Numbered from the stretch's first letter, positions 50,457 to 61,934 are shown. The stretch: DNA of 64,000 bases from Symbiodinium natans (GCA_905221605.1 CAJNDS010002194.1:447501-511500), one strand, 5' to 3'. Translations and numbers: made by a program. Notes: generated by a model from the sequence alone, not told the origin.

Positions 50457-50902
50457 GCAAGTATCCCTCCAGGTTTCGAAGGCTTAGGGTTAGGGTGTAA
50501 GGGTTCGGGCGGTATAGGATGGTCATTTTGGGTTCTTAGAGTTCCCCCTGAATGGCTCATGGGTACTTAGAGGTCGGATTTACAGGGTTTGCAGGGTGTA
50601 AGGGGGTTCATGCATGGGTTATACGCGGGCGCGGGGGACGCGAAGGCAAGCACGACCCTTGGGCGAGTGCGATTATATACATGGGGTTTATATAGGGTTT
50701 ATCTAGGAATTCTAAGGGTTTCTAGGGTTTACAGCGCTGTTGGTGCAATTGTCTAAGGGTAGTTCCACTGGCCCTTAATGTGGTCCCCTACCGAAGTATA
50801 GCCCTTAATTCGTACAGCTTATATAAGGGGTATATACATGGTATATAAGGGGTCCCCGTTGAAGGGCCCATGCTAAGGGACCGTGGCCCCAAACCCTCTC
50901 TA

Positions 50903-50943
<41 letters not shown>

Positions 50944-50974
50944 TTATAGGTATATATTTAAAAGCTCATTGAAT

Positions 50975-51195
50975 TTCAGTTGTTGGCCAATTTTTGGCCG
51001 CTTTATTTTCAGCTTTTGACCGCTGTATTTTCAGTTTTTAGCCGCTTTATTTTCAGACGCCTTATTTTCACATTTTACCGCTTTATTTTCAGTTTGTGGC
51101 CGCTTTATTTTCCGTTTGTGGCCCCTTTATTTTCCGTTTGTGGCCGCTTTCTTTTCAGTTTTTGGCCGCTTTATCTTCAGTTTTTGGCAGTTTGT
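50975..51195 (+). repeat. Minisatellite GCCGCTTTATTTTCAGTTTTTG
   Basis: About ten diverged copies of a 22-bp unit. A 90-codon frame over it is phenylalanine-rich repeat translation. Its unit contains ttttcag, an acceptor-like word. Confidence 0.8.
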
Positions 51196-51351
51196 TGCTT
51201 TCTCAATGTTGTGGGTTTTTGTGGGTGGGTGGGTGTTTTTTCAGAGCCGTAAATAAAACTGAATCATAAAACTGCTCGACCCGGAGTGCTGAACCCTAAA
51301 CCCTAAACCCCAAACCCTAAACCCTAAACCCCCAAATCAAGGGACCCTAAG

Positions 51352-51432
51352 ATGAACGTTATGGTCCCGAATTTCGAGTGCCGTCGCGCAAGGCTGGCGG
51401 ATGCCTTCCAGCAGGTGCTCCGGCTGGCAGAG
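51352..51432 (+). CDS. Exon-like island MNVMVPNFECRRARLADAF
   Basis: 27 codons, phase 0, GC donor gcctgg (a GT at 51415 is an alternative). Reads MNVMVPNFECRRARLADAF then QQVLRLAE. Strong coding character; product unknown. Confidence 0.5.
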
Positions 51433-51764
51433 GCCTGGGCCTCTTTGTGTGCGATTTAGGGTTTAGGGTTTCGGGTTTAGGGTTTAGGGTTTTAGGGTTC
51501 AGGGTTTAGGGTTTGGGGTTTCGGGTTTAGGGTTTGGGGTTTCGGGCTTAGGGTTTAGCATCTCAAGTGTACTAGGCCAGCAGTGTGTGCAGGCAACCGA
51601 AAAAACCCATTACGAAAATAGAAAGTTGATTGATTTCTGTTCAGACGCACCGAGAGGCCAAACAATCACACAGACCTCAAGTCATTCTATCCAGGAACCC
51701 TGCGTCCCGAGTCCCGTTACCTGCTGGCTTGGTGGCTCTGCTGAGCTGCAGGGCCTGCCAACCG

Positions 51765-52082
51765 CACTGAACAATGGGGGGTCAAAGGCGTCAGGGAGGC
51801 CAAAAATGAATCAAATTTGCGAACAGTAAGGGGTCAAAGGCGTCAGAGAGGCCACAATGCAGAATTCCCTAATTCGTGCTTAGCAATGGCGGGGTCAAAG
51901 GGGTCAGAGAGCCGAAATGGATCAAATTTCCCAAGCTGAACAGGCGGGTCAGTCGTGCTGAGCAATGGGCTTACAGAGGGGTCAGAGGGGCCAAAATGGA
52001 TCAAATTGCCAAATTCGTGCTGAATAATGGGGTGTACAAAAAGAGAAATTGATGAATTTGCCAAATTCGTGTTTAACATTTG
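51765..52082 (+). repeat. Degenerate minisatellite, 60-bp units
   Basis: About five diverged units with ggggtcaaaggcgtcagaga and ggccaaaatggatcaaattt and caaattcgtgctgaacaatg. No telomere-like repeats inside. Confidence 0.75.
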
Positions 52083-52771
52083 GGGTTTATAATTTATGGT
52101 AGAGAGGTTTAGCGTTTAGGGTTTAGGGTTTAGGGCCCACTTCAGGGTTTGGGGGGCGCAGGGTGTGGTGTTTAGGGGGGGAGATTTAGGGGTTTGGGGT
52201 GCAGAGTTTACGGGGTCTAGGGTTTGGGAAGTTTTGGGTCAAGGTTTAGGGCATTTAGGGTTTAGGGTTTAGGGGGTTTAGGGGGTTTACAAGTGGGTTT
52301 GGCTTGACTCTGAAGTGTACTTCCAATATTTTGAGTACCTTACTTCCTCATTGCGTTTTCACCCCAGCCATAATTTTGCGTACCCCAATACGGAATGGAC
52401 TTCGCAGGCAGGGTGGTGTTTAGGGCTTGGGTGTAAGGCAGAGGCTGCGCTTTGGCTTGGGACTCAGCTAGAGTTCTATTCCTTCCGGGTTTCTGGGGTT
52501 GGTACCCTAAACCCTAACTCTAACCCTACACCCTAAGCACATTTTTCCAGGTCTTCTGTAAACCGTGGTATGAATGTCCACTAACCTCTCCAAGTGTTGG
52601 GTTATCTACGCACCAAAATCCTGTGCCCCTTAGGGTTTAGCGTTTAGGGTTTGGGGTTTAGGGTTTAGGGCTTAGGGCTTAGGGTTTAGGGTTTAGGGTT
52701 TAGGGTTTAGGGTTTAGGGTTTAGGGTTTAGGGTTTAGGGTTGAGGCCGCACACCCCCGAAAGCCCCTTAG

Positions 52772-52829
52772 GCCGATCTCAGTTTTGACCAATTCCTGGC
52801 CTTCCTGCGCGAGAACTCCGTCTCTGACA
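52772..52829 (+). CDS. Exon-like island ADLSFDQFLAFLRENSVSD
   Basis: Acceptor cccttag then G, GC donor gcacag. Reads ADLSFDQFLAFLRENSVSD. Resembles the second half of an EF-hand or similar helix (FDQFLAFL), but no complete calcium-binding loop is visible. Confidence 0.48.
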
Positions 52830-52896
52830 GCACAGCCTGGACGCCCACAGCTGTTTGAGGTCATGGGTTTTGCTCTTCTTTTATATTATATGATTA

Positions 52897-52927
<31 letters not shown>

Positions 52928-53337
52928 TTTGTTTTTCACCCGTTTTTTTTTTTTTTTTTGGGGGGGGGGGGGGGGGGGGAATTGGGGGGTTAGTGGATGA
53001 GGGTTTTGGGTTCGGGCTCGGGGTGTTGTAGGGGGTTTTAAGGTGTAGGGTTGAGGGTCGAGGGTTCAAGGGGTTAAGATAGGCCAGGGCGCCAGAAGCT
53101 GTTTGGACAAGGCATGGCGCTTTTTAGGGTTTAGGGGTAGACTTTCAAGTTGAGCTCTTTTGTTCAGGCACCCAAGTGATCATTGTGAGTATGCGGCCTG
53201 GTCTTTGATGTTGTTCGAAAGCCCTTGAAAGTCTTGGGGTTCCCTCATCTATATTCGGCAGTGTTTAGGGTCAGGCTTCCGAAGCCCGAACTGCATTTTA
53301 CATGAGCTTATCAAGCTTCAGCCATGCATCTCTACAG

Positions 53338-53361
53338 TTTCGCGAAGTGGGCCGACTTGCA
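53338..53361 (+). CDS. Exon-like island FREVGRLA
   Basis: Acceptor catctctacag, GC donor gcaagc, phase 0; reads FREVGRLA. Open on to TAA as ASSNDTELT if unspliced. Confidence 0.4.
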
Positions 53362-53488
53362 GCAAGCTCCAACGACACTGAGCTCACATAAAGTAGGGCC
53401 AGGAGGGCGTAGGCTTTCCTTTTGGGCTGGGTGGGCCTTACGAAGGGGTTATGGTCCATATGCCCCATAGGGATGATCCTAGTATGAC

Positions 53489-53572
53489 AGATATGGGGGT
53501 TTACGAAAACAAGGGACCCCCAATATACTTCTCAAATAGTAGGATTCCCTTATAATCAGGACCTTAGTAAGG
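53489..53572. mobile_element. Family E element (E6)
   Basis: gatatgggggtttacgaaaa ... aaatagtaggattccctta ... aggaccttagtaaggtaacc; shares long motifs with the copies at 39.5 and 62.9 kb. Confidence 0.6.
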
Positions 53573-53688
53573 TAACCCTAAACCCCAAACCCTGAACCCT
53601 AAACCCACAACCCTAATTTCGAAAGCCCCCACAAGTGTTTGTGCACCCCTTGGCTTCTTTCCGAAGCTGGGCAAATGAAACGCTGCAG

Positions 53689-53721
53689 CCGAGGCCGTGT
53701 CGAAGTTCTTGGAGGCCGCTG
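53689..53721 (+). CDS. Exon-like island AEAVSKFLEAA
   Basis: Acceptor acgctgcag, donor gtttgt; reads (A)EAVSKFLEAA. Product unknown. Confidence 0.45.
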
Positions 53722-54624
53722 GTTTGTTTTGTCCAGGGTTTTGGGTTAGGGTTTAGGTTCAGGGGTTCAGGGTTCAGGGTTCAGGGTTCAGGGTTTAGGG
53801 TTTAGGGTTTCTTTTGCCTTCGGGTGGCGAGGCTGATAAGGGCCCTTTTACGCTCCAGAGGGAAGTCCTGGGTGGAGGAAATTAGCATCTTGTGAGGTTG
53901 AGGAGCTGTTGTGCGAATGAACAAGATCTTGAAAATCCGGGTTTTGTCAGCCATGCTGCGACAAGGCCAGCCCGGCAGTTGCCCAAAACGCAAAGAATGT
54001 CCAAGCTAAGAAGTTCAAGCATTCAAAAAGCCTTGAAGTCTAGCGTGCTTCGGCTCTGGGCCCCTAAAGCCTAAACCCCTAGAAGACCTCGTTTTGAGGC
54101 CCCTTTAAGGCGAAGGAAGTTTCAAAGGGTATGAAGCGAAGCCGCCGCGACAAAGGCTTGTAACAACGCGACAAGGGGGGCTCCTTTCTTACTCACTGCC
54201 GTATTGATGTGTGTGCGTGTGTGCGTATGTACGAATGTATGTACGTATGTATGTAAGTAACATACATACCTACGAAAGTAAGTAAGTATTTACAGCAGCC
54301 CTGCTTTGACGATCCTGCTGGCTTAATTACATGCTTTCTTGAGGCTTCGCCGCCCAAACGCAAACAAATGAAATTGAGGGTCCAGGAAAGGTTCAGGGTA
54401 CTGCGCCCACTCGCCAAAACGTTTTGGTGTCTGGCAGCAGAGTGTCGGGGTTTTGAGGTTTTGAGAGTACGTGTGGTGGCTGGTTGGGTGCATGACAGTA
54501 AGGTTATAGTCGCCGTTAGAAACTCCATACGCTAGCGCTTTATGCACCTCCGACATACTGAATGTTCATGTCGACGCATGCCTGACATCCCCCGCGTGAG
54601 CAAACTGCCGCTGTGTACCGCCAG

Positions 54625-54660
54625 ACGAGCATGGGACAAGATTCCATCGCCAAGACCGAG
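54625..54660 (+). CDS. Exon-like island TSMGQDSIAKTE
   Basis: Acceptor gtaccgccag, GC donor gctcgt, phase 0; reads TSMGQDSIAKTE. If not spliced it reads ARAEL then TGA. Confidence 0.42.
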
Positions 54661-54689
54661 GCTCGTGCCGAGCTTTGAGCCCTCAACTC

Positions 54690-54780
54690 TACGACTTGCT
54701 TAAGAATCCCCTCAAAACATGAACATATTCTTCCATAGGGGTTAGTGTTTTCTGTTGGGTTTTCAGAAGCAAATACTAGT
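54690..54780. mobile_element. Family D hairpin element (D4), decayed
   Basis: Arms gacttgcttaagaatcccct and gggttttcagaagcaaat with a shortened centre. Confidence 0.55.
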
Positions 54781-55480
54781 CAACCCGCATTTGGGGTCTG
54801 CAGAGGCCCTCAGCCACTGGTCCGTTCACCCTGGCTTAAGGGTTTCGAGTGGGTACTGGGAGTGGGCTACCCGAAGCCCTCCAAATGCGAGCTGCGCTCG
54901 TCGAGCTCCAGCCCACACTCCCCCATGAACCACAACATCACCGAACCCAGTTCGGTTGCCTCAAAAGTTCATAAAGCAGCACCCACTTGGTTTTTTCTAC
55001 TCAATTATTCATCTTGCATGGGCAAGTGGATTCATGTTCCTCATTAGCTGGAGAGGTTACTGGCAAGAACTAATCGACATCATCCTCTAAACGCATTTGA
55101 AAACACTAATTCCTATCAATCTTTGGAATGGAGACATTTATACACCTCTCGCTTTATCTATTGTACAAGCTAGGTTTATTGGGCTTGTTCACTTCGAATC
55201 TTAACTTACCCTCCCTTTAGAATAGGTGCTACAAGCTGATTATCAGCCTGTGGCATCGGGCACCCTTTGCATGCCCAGGTTACCACCATTTGCTGAAACG
55301 CCACCCCCCCCCCCCCCCCCCACCAAAAGCAAAAGATGGCATATTCTCTCTTTTTGCGGGGTTTCCTAGCAGGTTATTGGTGTTTTTTGGCTTTCTTGGG
55401 CTTTGGAATAGCGCCGCCTCAAAGGTCCACTCTGCTTGTGTTGCGGTTAGTGGGGGAGAGGGGGGTTGCATTTTTTTTTT

Positions 55481-55556
55481 GGTTTAAGGTTCCCTTCTAA
55501 AGTAACCAACCCCAAAAAGGGTGCCCTTATTATAATATGGTTACTGGGCTACCAAG
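55481..55556. mobile_element. Family B element (B5), 5'-truncated
   Basis: Starts within the inner ggtttaaggttcccttc motif after a T-run and keeps the right arm ggttactgggctaccaag. Confidence 0.6.
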
Positions 55557-55684
55557 AAGGGGTTTTGGGGAGTCTTTCCCCATGGAACCCAAACAGAACT
55601 CGAGTCCCTGCGGTCTAGGGTTTGGGATTTAAGGTTTGGGGCCTGGTGCTGTCAGGCTTCACCCCGTCACCCCTCCCCCTGCAG

Positions 55685-55720
55685 AGGATTTCGCCCCACA
55701 ACCCCGACGGCCTTAACGAA
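55685..55720 (+). CDS. Exon-like island RISPHNPDGLNE
   Basis: Acceptor ctccccctgcag; reads RISPHNPDGLNE. Donor not clear. Confidence 0.37.
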
Positions 55721-55930
55721 ACCCTAGACCCTGGACCCTACAGGGTTTAAGGTTTAGGGTTAAACCCTAAAGGCTTTAGGTCCTGCCTAAACCTCCCAAG
55801 TACTCCTTGATAGGGTATACTCAGAACTGGTTATAACCTTATTTAGCGTACTTATAACCCTACTTATAGCTTCCCATGAGCCTTCCCTCAACCGTAAGCC
55901 CCTTCAAGCAAGCCTTGGGATCGGAAGCAG

Positions 55931-55972
55931 CGAGAGGCGTCCGCCCACGCCCTGCACGTTGCACAGAAGATG
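55931..55972 (+). CDS. Exon-like island REASAHALHVAQKM
   Basis: Acceptor atcggaagcag, GC donor gctccg, phase 0; reads REASAHALHVAQKM. The frame stays open further (APRQQPG) to the telomere-like array. Confidence 0.42.
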
Positions 55973-56001
55973 GCTCCGCGACAGCAGCCAGGGGTTTAGG
56001 G

Positions 56002-56185
56002 TTTAGGGTTTAGGGTTTAGGGTTTAGGGTTTAGGGTTTAGGGTTTAGGGTTTAGGGTTTAGGGTTTACTGTTTAGGGTTTAGGGTTTAGGGTTTAGGGT
56101 TTAGGGTTTAGGGTTTTGAGCTTTTGGGTTTAGGGTTTACTGTTTAGGGTTTAGGGTCTAGGGCTTAGGGTTTAGCGACTGGGGG
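56002..56185 (+). repeat. TTTAGGG array with one TTTACTG interruption repeated
   Basis: About 20 units, interrupted twice by the same GTTTACTGTTTAGGG variant, as if a segment with the variant had been duplicated. Other arrays of ten or more units: 52660-52742, 58234-58300, 58387-58473, 59181-59248, 63503-63590. Confidence 0.9.
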
Positions 56186-56965
56186 TGTCTATAGTGGGCT
56201 TCGAAGGAGCTTAGGGCTGTTTGGGCTTTTGTTCAGGGTTTAGGGAGTTTGGGGATTTCAGCTAAACCCTAAACCCTAAACCCTAAACCCTAAACCCTAA
56301 ACCCTTGTTTAGGTGGCTAGGTCTTGGGCGTCATAAAGGCCGGGGGTGGGGAGAGGGGCGTCCCAAAACGATCGGGGTGCCCTGTGGGGGGTTCTACAAA
56401 AAGCTTGTCGTATTTTGGGTGGTCCTTAGGGCTTAGGGCTTAGGGGCTTAGGGGCTTTGGGTTTAGGGTTTAGGGTTTAGGGTTTAGGGTTTAGGGTTTA
56501 GGGTTTAGGGTTTAGGGTTGCAGCTATTTTGGAAAACGAAGGCGACTAGTCATATTCTGGATAGCTTTTGGAGCTTAGACCCCTGTAAGCTTTCGTGGTT
56601 TCTGGGCTGGCAAGACGAGAGCTTCATTGCAGACCCTCCGTGTTGCACATCCCGATTTCAGCAGCTTCCCCAACCCACCGGTCCCTAAAGACAAAGTTAA
56701 ACCCACAACCTTTGACAACCCTGAGCTCTAAATCCTCAACCCCAAGTTCCAGCACCTGGCCCTTCATGAAGTATGAAGCTGCTGGGTTTGGGGTTTAGGG
56801 TTTAGGGTTTAGTGGTTTAGGGTTTAGGGTCTAGGGTTTAGCGTTCTTTCTTTAGCTTTTTTTTGTTGTTTGGGGCGGGGGGGGGGGGGGGGGAGGGGGG
56901 GGGGGGGGGGTGAGCGGGTGGCTCGCCCTGCGCCTGATGGCCTAACTCCCCCCTTGGGCCTGCAG

Positions 56966-57021
56966 TTTCTGTGTCCAAGGTCCGCGCCACGTTCGAGAAG
57001 GACGGCCCTGGCACCTTCAGG
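56966..57021 (+). CDS. Exon-like island SVSKVRATFEKDGPGTFR
   Basis: Acceptor ttgggcctgcag, donor gtttag from a TTTAGGG array. Reads (x)SVSKVRATFEKDGPGTFR. Strong coding character; product unknown. Confidence 0.5.
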
Positions 57022-57088
57022 GTTTAGGGTTTAGGGTTTAGGGTTTAGGGTTAGGGCTTGTGGGTTCAGAGTGGCTTGAGTCATCCGT

Positions 57089-57190
57089 TGGGATGTTGCC
57101 CCTTATACTAACAGTCCCTGATAGGGAGTCTAGTACCCCCCCTATTCGAATCCCTATTAAGGACTGATAGTATAAGGAGGAACATCCCAA
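57089..57190. mobile_element. Family A hairpin element (A3)
   Basis: Arms tgggatgttgccccttatac and its complement (tataaggaggaacatccca), with a central block that reads as a second imperfect palindrome (AGTCCCTGATAGGG / CCCTATTAAGGACT). Confidence 0.75.
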
Positions 57191-57662
57191 GTCTTACGTG
57201 CAGTTTTGGAGTTTAGGCAGGTGAGGGTTTGGAGGCTTAAGTTTCAAGCTTTGGGGACTTTCAAGCTTAAGGTGGTTTAACTCGGACTCGGTTCTTCCAC
57301 TTTTTCTGTGCTGTTTTTGAGGCTCTTGTTCTCTTGACCCATGGAGCAACCTTAAGCCCAAACCCTGAAACCCCAAAACCCTGAAACCCTGAAGCCCTCA
57401 ACCCTAAACCCTACATCCCCCGCCCTGTCTACAGTAAATGCTCGGTTTAAGGTTTGATGTTTTAGGGTCCAGGGCTTAGGGGTTAAGAGTGTAGGGCGTT
57501 GCTATAGCGTGGATCTCATTGGGCTGCAGATGATTTAATGAAACAAAACGTGCCAGATGCCTTGAAGGACCTACCTACGAGTGTTTTTTTCAAGGAAGGG
57601 GTATTGACTTAACCCTAAACCCTGAACCCTAAGCCCTATCAACCCTGAATCCAAAAACCTAG

Positions 57663-57731
57663 TCTATCAACCGCATACTCCATGACGTGGGCACGCTGCA
57701 GGACAAGTGGGACATCCTCTTGCACGCAGCA
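57663..57731 (+). CDS. Exon-like island SINRILHDVGTLQDKWDIL
   Basis: 23 codons, phase 0, acceptor aaacctag, GC donor gctcgg. Reads SINRILHDVGTLQDKWDIL then LHAA. Strong coding character; product unknown. Confidence 0.5.
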
Positions 57732-57795
57732 GCTCGGCGCACTAGAATTGACCCCCTGGGGGCCTTTTGGGTTTGTGGTTTAGGGATTACTGGCT

Positions 57796-57887
57796 GGTTC
57801 TTAGTAGGGAGTGAGGGAATGAGGGCCCTATATCTCCCTTACAGGGTATATATAGGGCCCTCACTCCCTCATTCCCTACTAAGAACC
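57796..57887. mobile_element. Family C hairpin element (C3)
   Basis: Arms ggttcttagtagggagtgag and ctcattccctactaagaacc, followed by AG. Terminal GT...AG dinucleotides would make the element a self-contained intron. It lies 64 bp after the exon-like island 57663-57731. Confidence 0.8.
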
Positions 57888-57977
57888 AGGGGGTTTTAGG
57901 GTTGTTGCCTTGTGAGGTTTTGCATGGTCCCGGCTTGAGACCTAGATTTGGGTCGTCGGTAGCAAAGTACAGGTAGG

Positions 57978-58085
57978 CTTGGTAGCCCAGCGGTACCCTT
58001 TACCGTTCTTTTCGTTCAAGGTCCCCTTATAATAACCAACCCCAAAAAGGGTGCCCTCATTAAAATATGGTTACTTGTCTACCAG
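57978..58085. mobile_element. Family B element (B6)
   Basis: Arms cttggtagcccagcggtacc and ggttacttgtctaccag; 108 bp. Confidence 0.75.
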
Positions 58086-58754
58086 CTAGGCCGTAACTTT
58101 GTGGTGCTTTTCTGTAACTTTAGATCCTTTGCCTTTTTGGGTTTATTGGGTTTCTTAATAAGGGCAGCGAAAAGTTTAATTTTTTACGCAGTCAAGGTAA
58201 GACCTTAGTCTTTCAGGGCGCTCCAACTTTTAGGGTTTAGGGTTTAGGGTTTAGGGTTTAGGGTTTAGGGTTTAGGGTTTAGGGTTTAGGGTTTAGGGGC
58301 TTCCAGAGAGCAGCTTCCTCGACTTGGTTGTCCTGAGATGGTGGGCTTAGGGTTGGACGCAGAGCATGGAATCTGAACCCTGGCCGACCCTAAACCCTAA
58401 ACCCTAAACCCTAAACCCTAAACCCTAAACCCTAAACCCTAAACCCTAAACCCTAAACCCTAAACCCTAAACCGGCACCCTAGGCTCCCTGGTCCGGTGG
58501 GCCATAGCAGTTTAGGCCTCACCCTTCTTTAAAAGGGGGGTTCTTATTACCTATGGTCCTATGGTAAGGATTCGAGTCTTTTGCGGATATAACCATGGCA
58601 CCCCAACGTCTGCCAAGTAGCGGATGTCGTGTCCCTGTGGCTGCCATGGGTTGGTGAGGCCCGAAATGTGTCTCTCTAGAGGTCCGAAAACCCGGAAACT
58701 GGTTTAGGGTTTAGGGTTTAGGGTTAGACCTGTAAGCTCCAAGCCTGAACCAAG

Positions 58755-58803
58755 GTGACGGAGAACCTGGATCACATGGTGAGCTTGAAGGACCAGCTCG
58801 AGC
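58755..58803 (+). CDS. Exon-like island VTENLDHMVSLKDQLE
   Basis: Acceptor gaaccaag then G; reads VTENLDHMVSLKDQLE, coiled-coil-like, donor gtctag. A second donor gtgagc after DHM would give a shorter exon. Confidence 0.48.
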
Positions 58804-59100
58804 GTCTAGACCTAGCTCACGGATGTTGACTGCTTGTTCTGCTTTGTGCTCCGGATTCAGGGCCATGAATACGTAATCATACCCCACAACCCAAGACCCC
58901 TCAACCAAGGAACATACTTTGAATCATCGGAAGTAAACACCCTCCTCCTTGATGTCCTGGGCTCTCTCTAGCCCCTCCAACTTGAAGGTTCATGGGTAGG
59001 TGTAAGTAGAATTGCAGTTTCCCCAATAGGCTTATGACCACTTCTAAGTATACTTCCCCTAGTTGACTGGACCTCCCAAATCTCCACGCCCCGACTGCAG

Positions 59101-59134
59101 AGGAGTTTATTCAATCTTGCAAGCGCATCGCAAG
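59101..59134 (+). CDS. Exon-like island EEFIQSCKRIAR
   Basis: Acceptor cccgactgcag, GC donor gcctga; reads (E)EFIQSCKRIA plus AG. Product unknown. Confidence 0.45.
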
Positions 59135-59727
59135 GCCTGACGGTGCTGTCGTTGAAGTCTTTAGGGGTAGGCCGACTTGAGGTTTAGGGTTTAGGGTTTA
59201 GGGTTTAGGGTTTAGGGTTTAGGGTTTAGGGTTTAGGGTTTAGGGTTTCTTAGGCTTTGGGGTTGGGGGTTTAAGGTTTCGCACACACTGGCAGCAAGGT
59301 GTGGATTATGTTTTCCTCTTTGCTGCCTTACAATCACAGCAGCGTCGCAGTAGCGGAGTGTTGGTGTTGAGTTTCTCATCAGAGGCTGTTTTGTTTCATC
59401 GCAGCTTCCACCAGCCTTGTCGCAAACCCTGAACTCTAAACCCTAAACCCTAAACCCTAAACCCTAAACCCTAAACCCATGATATGCTTGACACAGAGGC
59501 GTGGCTACACATCCTTTTGCCACCAGTGGTGCTACCAGTGCTGTCTGCCCAGTCCAAGTTAAAGAACACCAGCGTCTATTGCCCCTCATACCCTTGAGGG
59601 TTTAGGGTTTAGGGTTTAAGGTTTAGGGTTTCCTTTTTGGTTACATAAACTTTCAATCATTATCTGATTTACAAGGCCCTGCAAGGGCAACATAGGAATC
59701 GTCCCCTCACAGAAAGCCCCTTGCGGC

Positions 59728-59880
59728 CTAGCCCTAAACCCTAAACCCTAAACCCTAAACCCTAAACCCTAAACCCTAAACCCTAAACCCTAAACCCTAA
59801 ACCCTAAACCCTAAACCCTAAACCCTACACCCTAAACCCTAAACCCTAAACCCTAAACCCTAAACCCTAAACCCTAAACT
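59728..59880 (-). repeat. CCCTAAA array, about 21 units
   Basis: The longest near-perfect array in the window. It is bordered on both sides by ordinary sequence, so it is interstitial. Confidence 0.95.
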
Positions 59881-59931
59881 GGCCACCAGAGCTCTTGTTG
59901 AGGGGCGCTTGGTTCAAGCTCACCCCCGCAA

Positions 59932-60048
59932 CCTCCTATTTGCTTAAGAACCCCAAAAGAAGAAGCAATAATCCCTATATTACCCTCACAAGGGAGAATA
60001 TTTCATCTTTTTTTTAGGGGGGGGGGGGGGGAGGTTCTTAAGCAATTA
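59932..60048. mobile_element. Family D hairpin element (D5) with G-run
   Basis: Arms tgcttaagaaccccaaaaga and gaggttcttaagcaatta. The right arm contains an expanded G-run after a T-run. Partial family D arms also at 34219-34240 (with a long C/A run), 40455-40470 and 47783-47805. Confidence 0.72.
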
Positions 60049-60276
60049 CCTGCAACCCTCAGCGCCCATAAGCCCAGAAGAGCCTCTGGGGGGGGTTCCC
60101 TGGCCCTTGAGAAGTACCCATGATGAGATGCAAAGATCCTTGTTGGTGGAGGTATTGCGGGGGTTCTCTTAGTTGATTAAGGATGGGCAGTAGGGAACTT
60201 CCAGTACAGGATGGCGTTGTGGGAGCTTAGTGTTTAGGGGTGTTAAACCCTAAGCCCTAAACCGCGCCACATGCAG

Positions 60277-60316
60277 GTGCGGTCGTCTGCTGCAGTTTGT
60301 GGAGTTCGAGATGCAG
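60277..60316 (+). CDS. Exon-like island CGRLLQFVEFEMQ
   Basis: Acceptor ccacatgcag then G, GC donor gcctcc; reads CGRLLQFVEFEMQ. Open further as ASVRKGYVGRL if unspliced. Product unknown. Confidence 0.47.
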
Positions 60317-60740
60317 GCCTCCGTGCGGAAGGGGTATGTGGGCAGGCTTACTAAAGCGACCTGGACTTAAACCTGAAGTCTCAAGCACGAAGCCCCTGAC
60401 ACTAAACCCTGTAAACCGTAAACCCTAAACCCAAACCCTGCGTCCTAAACCCTAGATGCTACATCTCACCCCTTTGTCTTCCGAGCCTTTACTGGGTGTA
60501 TTTCACATCTTCCCCTGCTGGGTTTAAGAGGGGTCCTATTTAGGAATATTTTTCACAGGGTTCGAAGGGCCCAAACCTGGCTTTACCCACCCTTTACAGC
60601 TCAGAGCTTAACGTAGATGGTAAGGTCCATGGGAGCTCGGGCAGGTGCAGCTCTCCTACCCAAAGCCTATAGAAACCCTAAACCTTAAACCCTCAACCCT
60701 AAACCCTAAACCCTACACCCTACACCCTAAACCCTAAACC

Positions 60741-60835
60741 CTAAACCCTGAAAACCCTAAAAACCCTAAAAGCCCTGAAAACCCTAAAAACCCTAAAAAC
60801 CCTAAAAACCCTAAAAACCCTAAACCCTAAACCCT
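60741..60835 (-). repeat. Variant array CCCTAAAAA
   Basis: About ten units with two extra A. It ends about 20 bp before the exon-like island at 60856. Confidence 0.88.
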
Positions 60836-60855
60836 AAAACCTGCCCCAAACCAAG

Positions 60856-60907
60856 GAGGAGCTGCCTCTTCTCACCGGCAAGCACTTGCAGCACTGGAAG
60901 GCCGCTG
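60856..60907 (+). CDS. Exon-like island EELPLLTGKHLQHWKAA
   Basis: Acceptor aaaccaag then G, consensus donor gtaagc. Reads EELPLLTGKHLQHWKAA. Strong on both edges and composition; product unknown. Confidence 0.52.
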
Positions 60908-61589
60908 GTAAGCCCTGAGCCCTTTACGGTTTAGGGTTTCAAGGTCTAGGGTTTAGGGTGTAGGGTTTAGGGTCTAGGGTCTAGGGTTTAGGGTAGGGGG
61001 ATCTTGGGTCTAGATTGTATAGGAAAGCTGATTTGGTTTAGGGTTTAAAGTGTTTCGTGTTCTTGCTGAGTCTTGCTGGTTCTACATCTCCGTAATCGGA
61101 CATATCCGCTTCGGATCCAATATTGGGGAGCAGGTCAGTTCCTTCCTGGTTTACCTGGCCCTAAACCCCTAAATCCTAACCCCTAGACCTTAAACCCTAC
61201 CCCCAAATCCTAATCCCTAAACTTCCCTAAGCCCTAAACCGGGCACTACAAACAAATGACTTGATGAGACGAGGATCGGGGTCTGCTAGCGCGGCTTAGC
61301 CCTGGATCCTTTAATCTTATGATGTCAGGTCTGCTTTTGTTACCCCAGAGGGTCCACTTATAGGTATTCTCAAAGTGGAATTAAAGCAATGCTATGTGTG
61401 CTTAAGGGGAACCTAGCCCCGTAGAGCCCCTAGGAGTGCTGTTTATAGGGAGGGGGGTTTAGGGTTTAGGGTTTAGGGTTTAGGGTTTAGGGCTCCTTAA
61501 ATGCATATATGTGTGACCATTTCTCTCAGCTAGCTTGGTCCTTTCTTGCTTTCCCTGTTGCAATACTTGGTGTACCTTACCAGATTCTA

Positions 61590-61688
61590 ACATGGGGGTT
61601 TTCGAAGATTAGGGGTACCATGTCGTGGTCCTACTATCAGGGAATGCTTTTCTATTTGGGGGTTTATATTAGGGATCCCTAATATTTT
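61590..61688. mobile_element. Family E element (E7)
   Basis: Arms catgggggttttcgaagat and the complementary region tctatttgggggtttatatt ... ccctaatat; opposite orientation of inner motifs to E6. Confidence 0.55.
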
Positions 61689-61882
61689 GTTTAAACCCCA
61701 AACCCTAAACCCTAGACCCTGAACCCTAAACCCTAGTTCCAAGCCCTGAGCCCTGAGCCCTAAACCCGAAACCCGAAACCCGAAACCCTAAACCCTAAAC
61801 CCTAAAACCCTAAAACCCTAAACCCCCATGTAACTTGAAACTTGCAACTTATGACTTCGAAAGCGGTGCCCGAAGAGCTGAG

Positions 61883-61934
61883 GTCGTTGCTGAGGACGTC
61901 AGCCGCCGCCTGGAGCAGCGTGTGCCCAGTTTTG
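61883..61934 (+). CDS. Exon-like island VVAEDVSRRLEQRVPSF
   Basis: Acceptor agagctgag then G, donor gtggag; reads VVAEDVSRRLEQRVPSF. A second frame (AVPEELRSLLRTSAAAWSS) is open over the same DNA. Confidence 0.43.
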
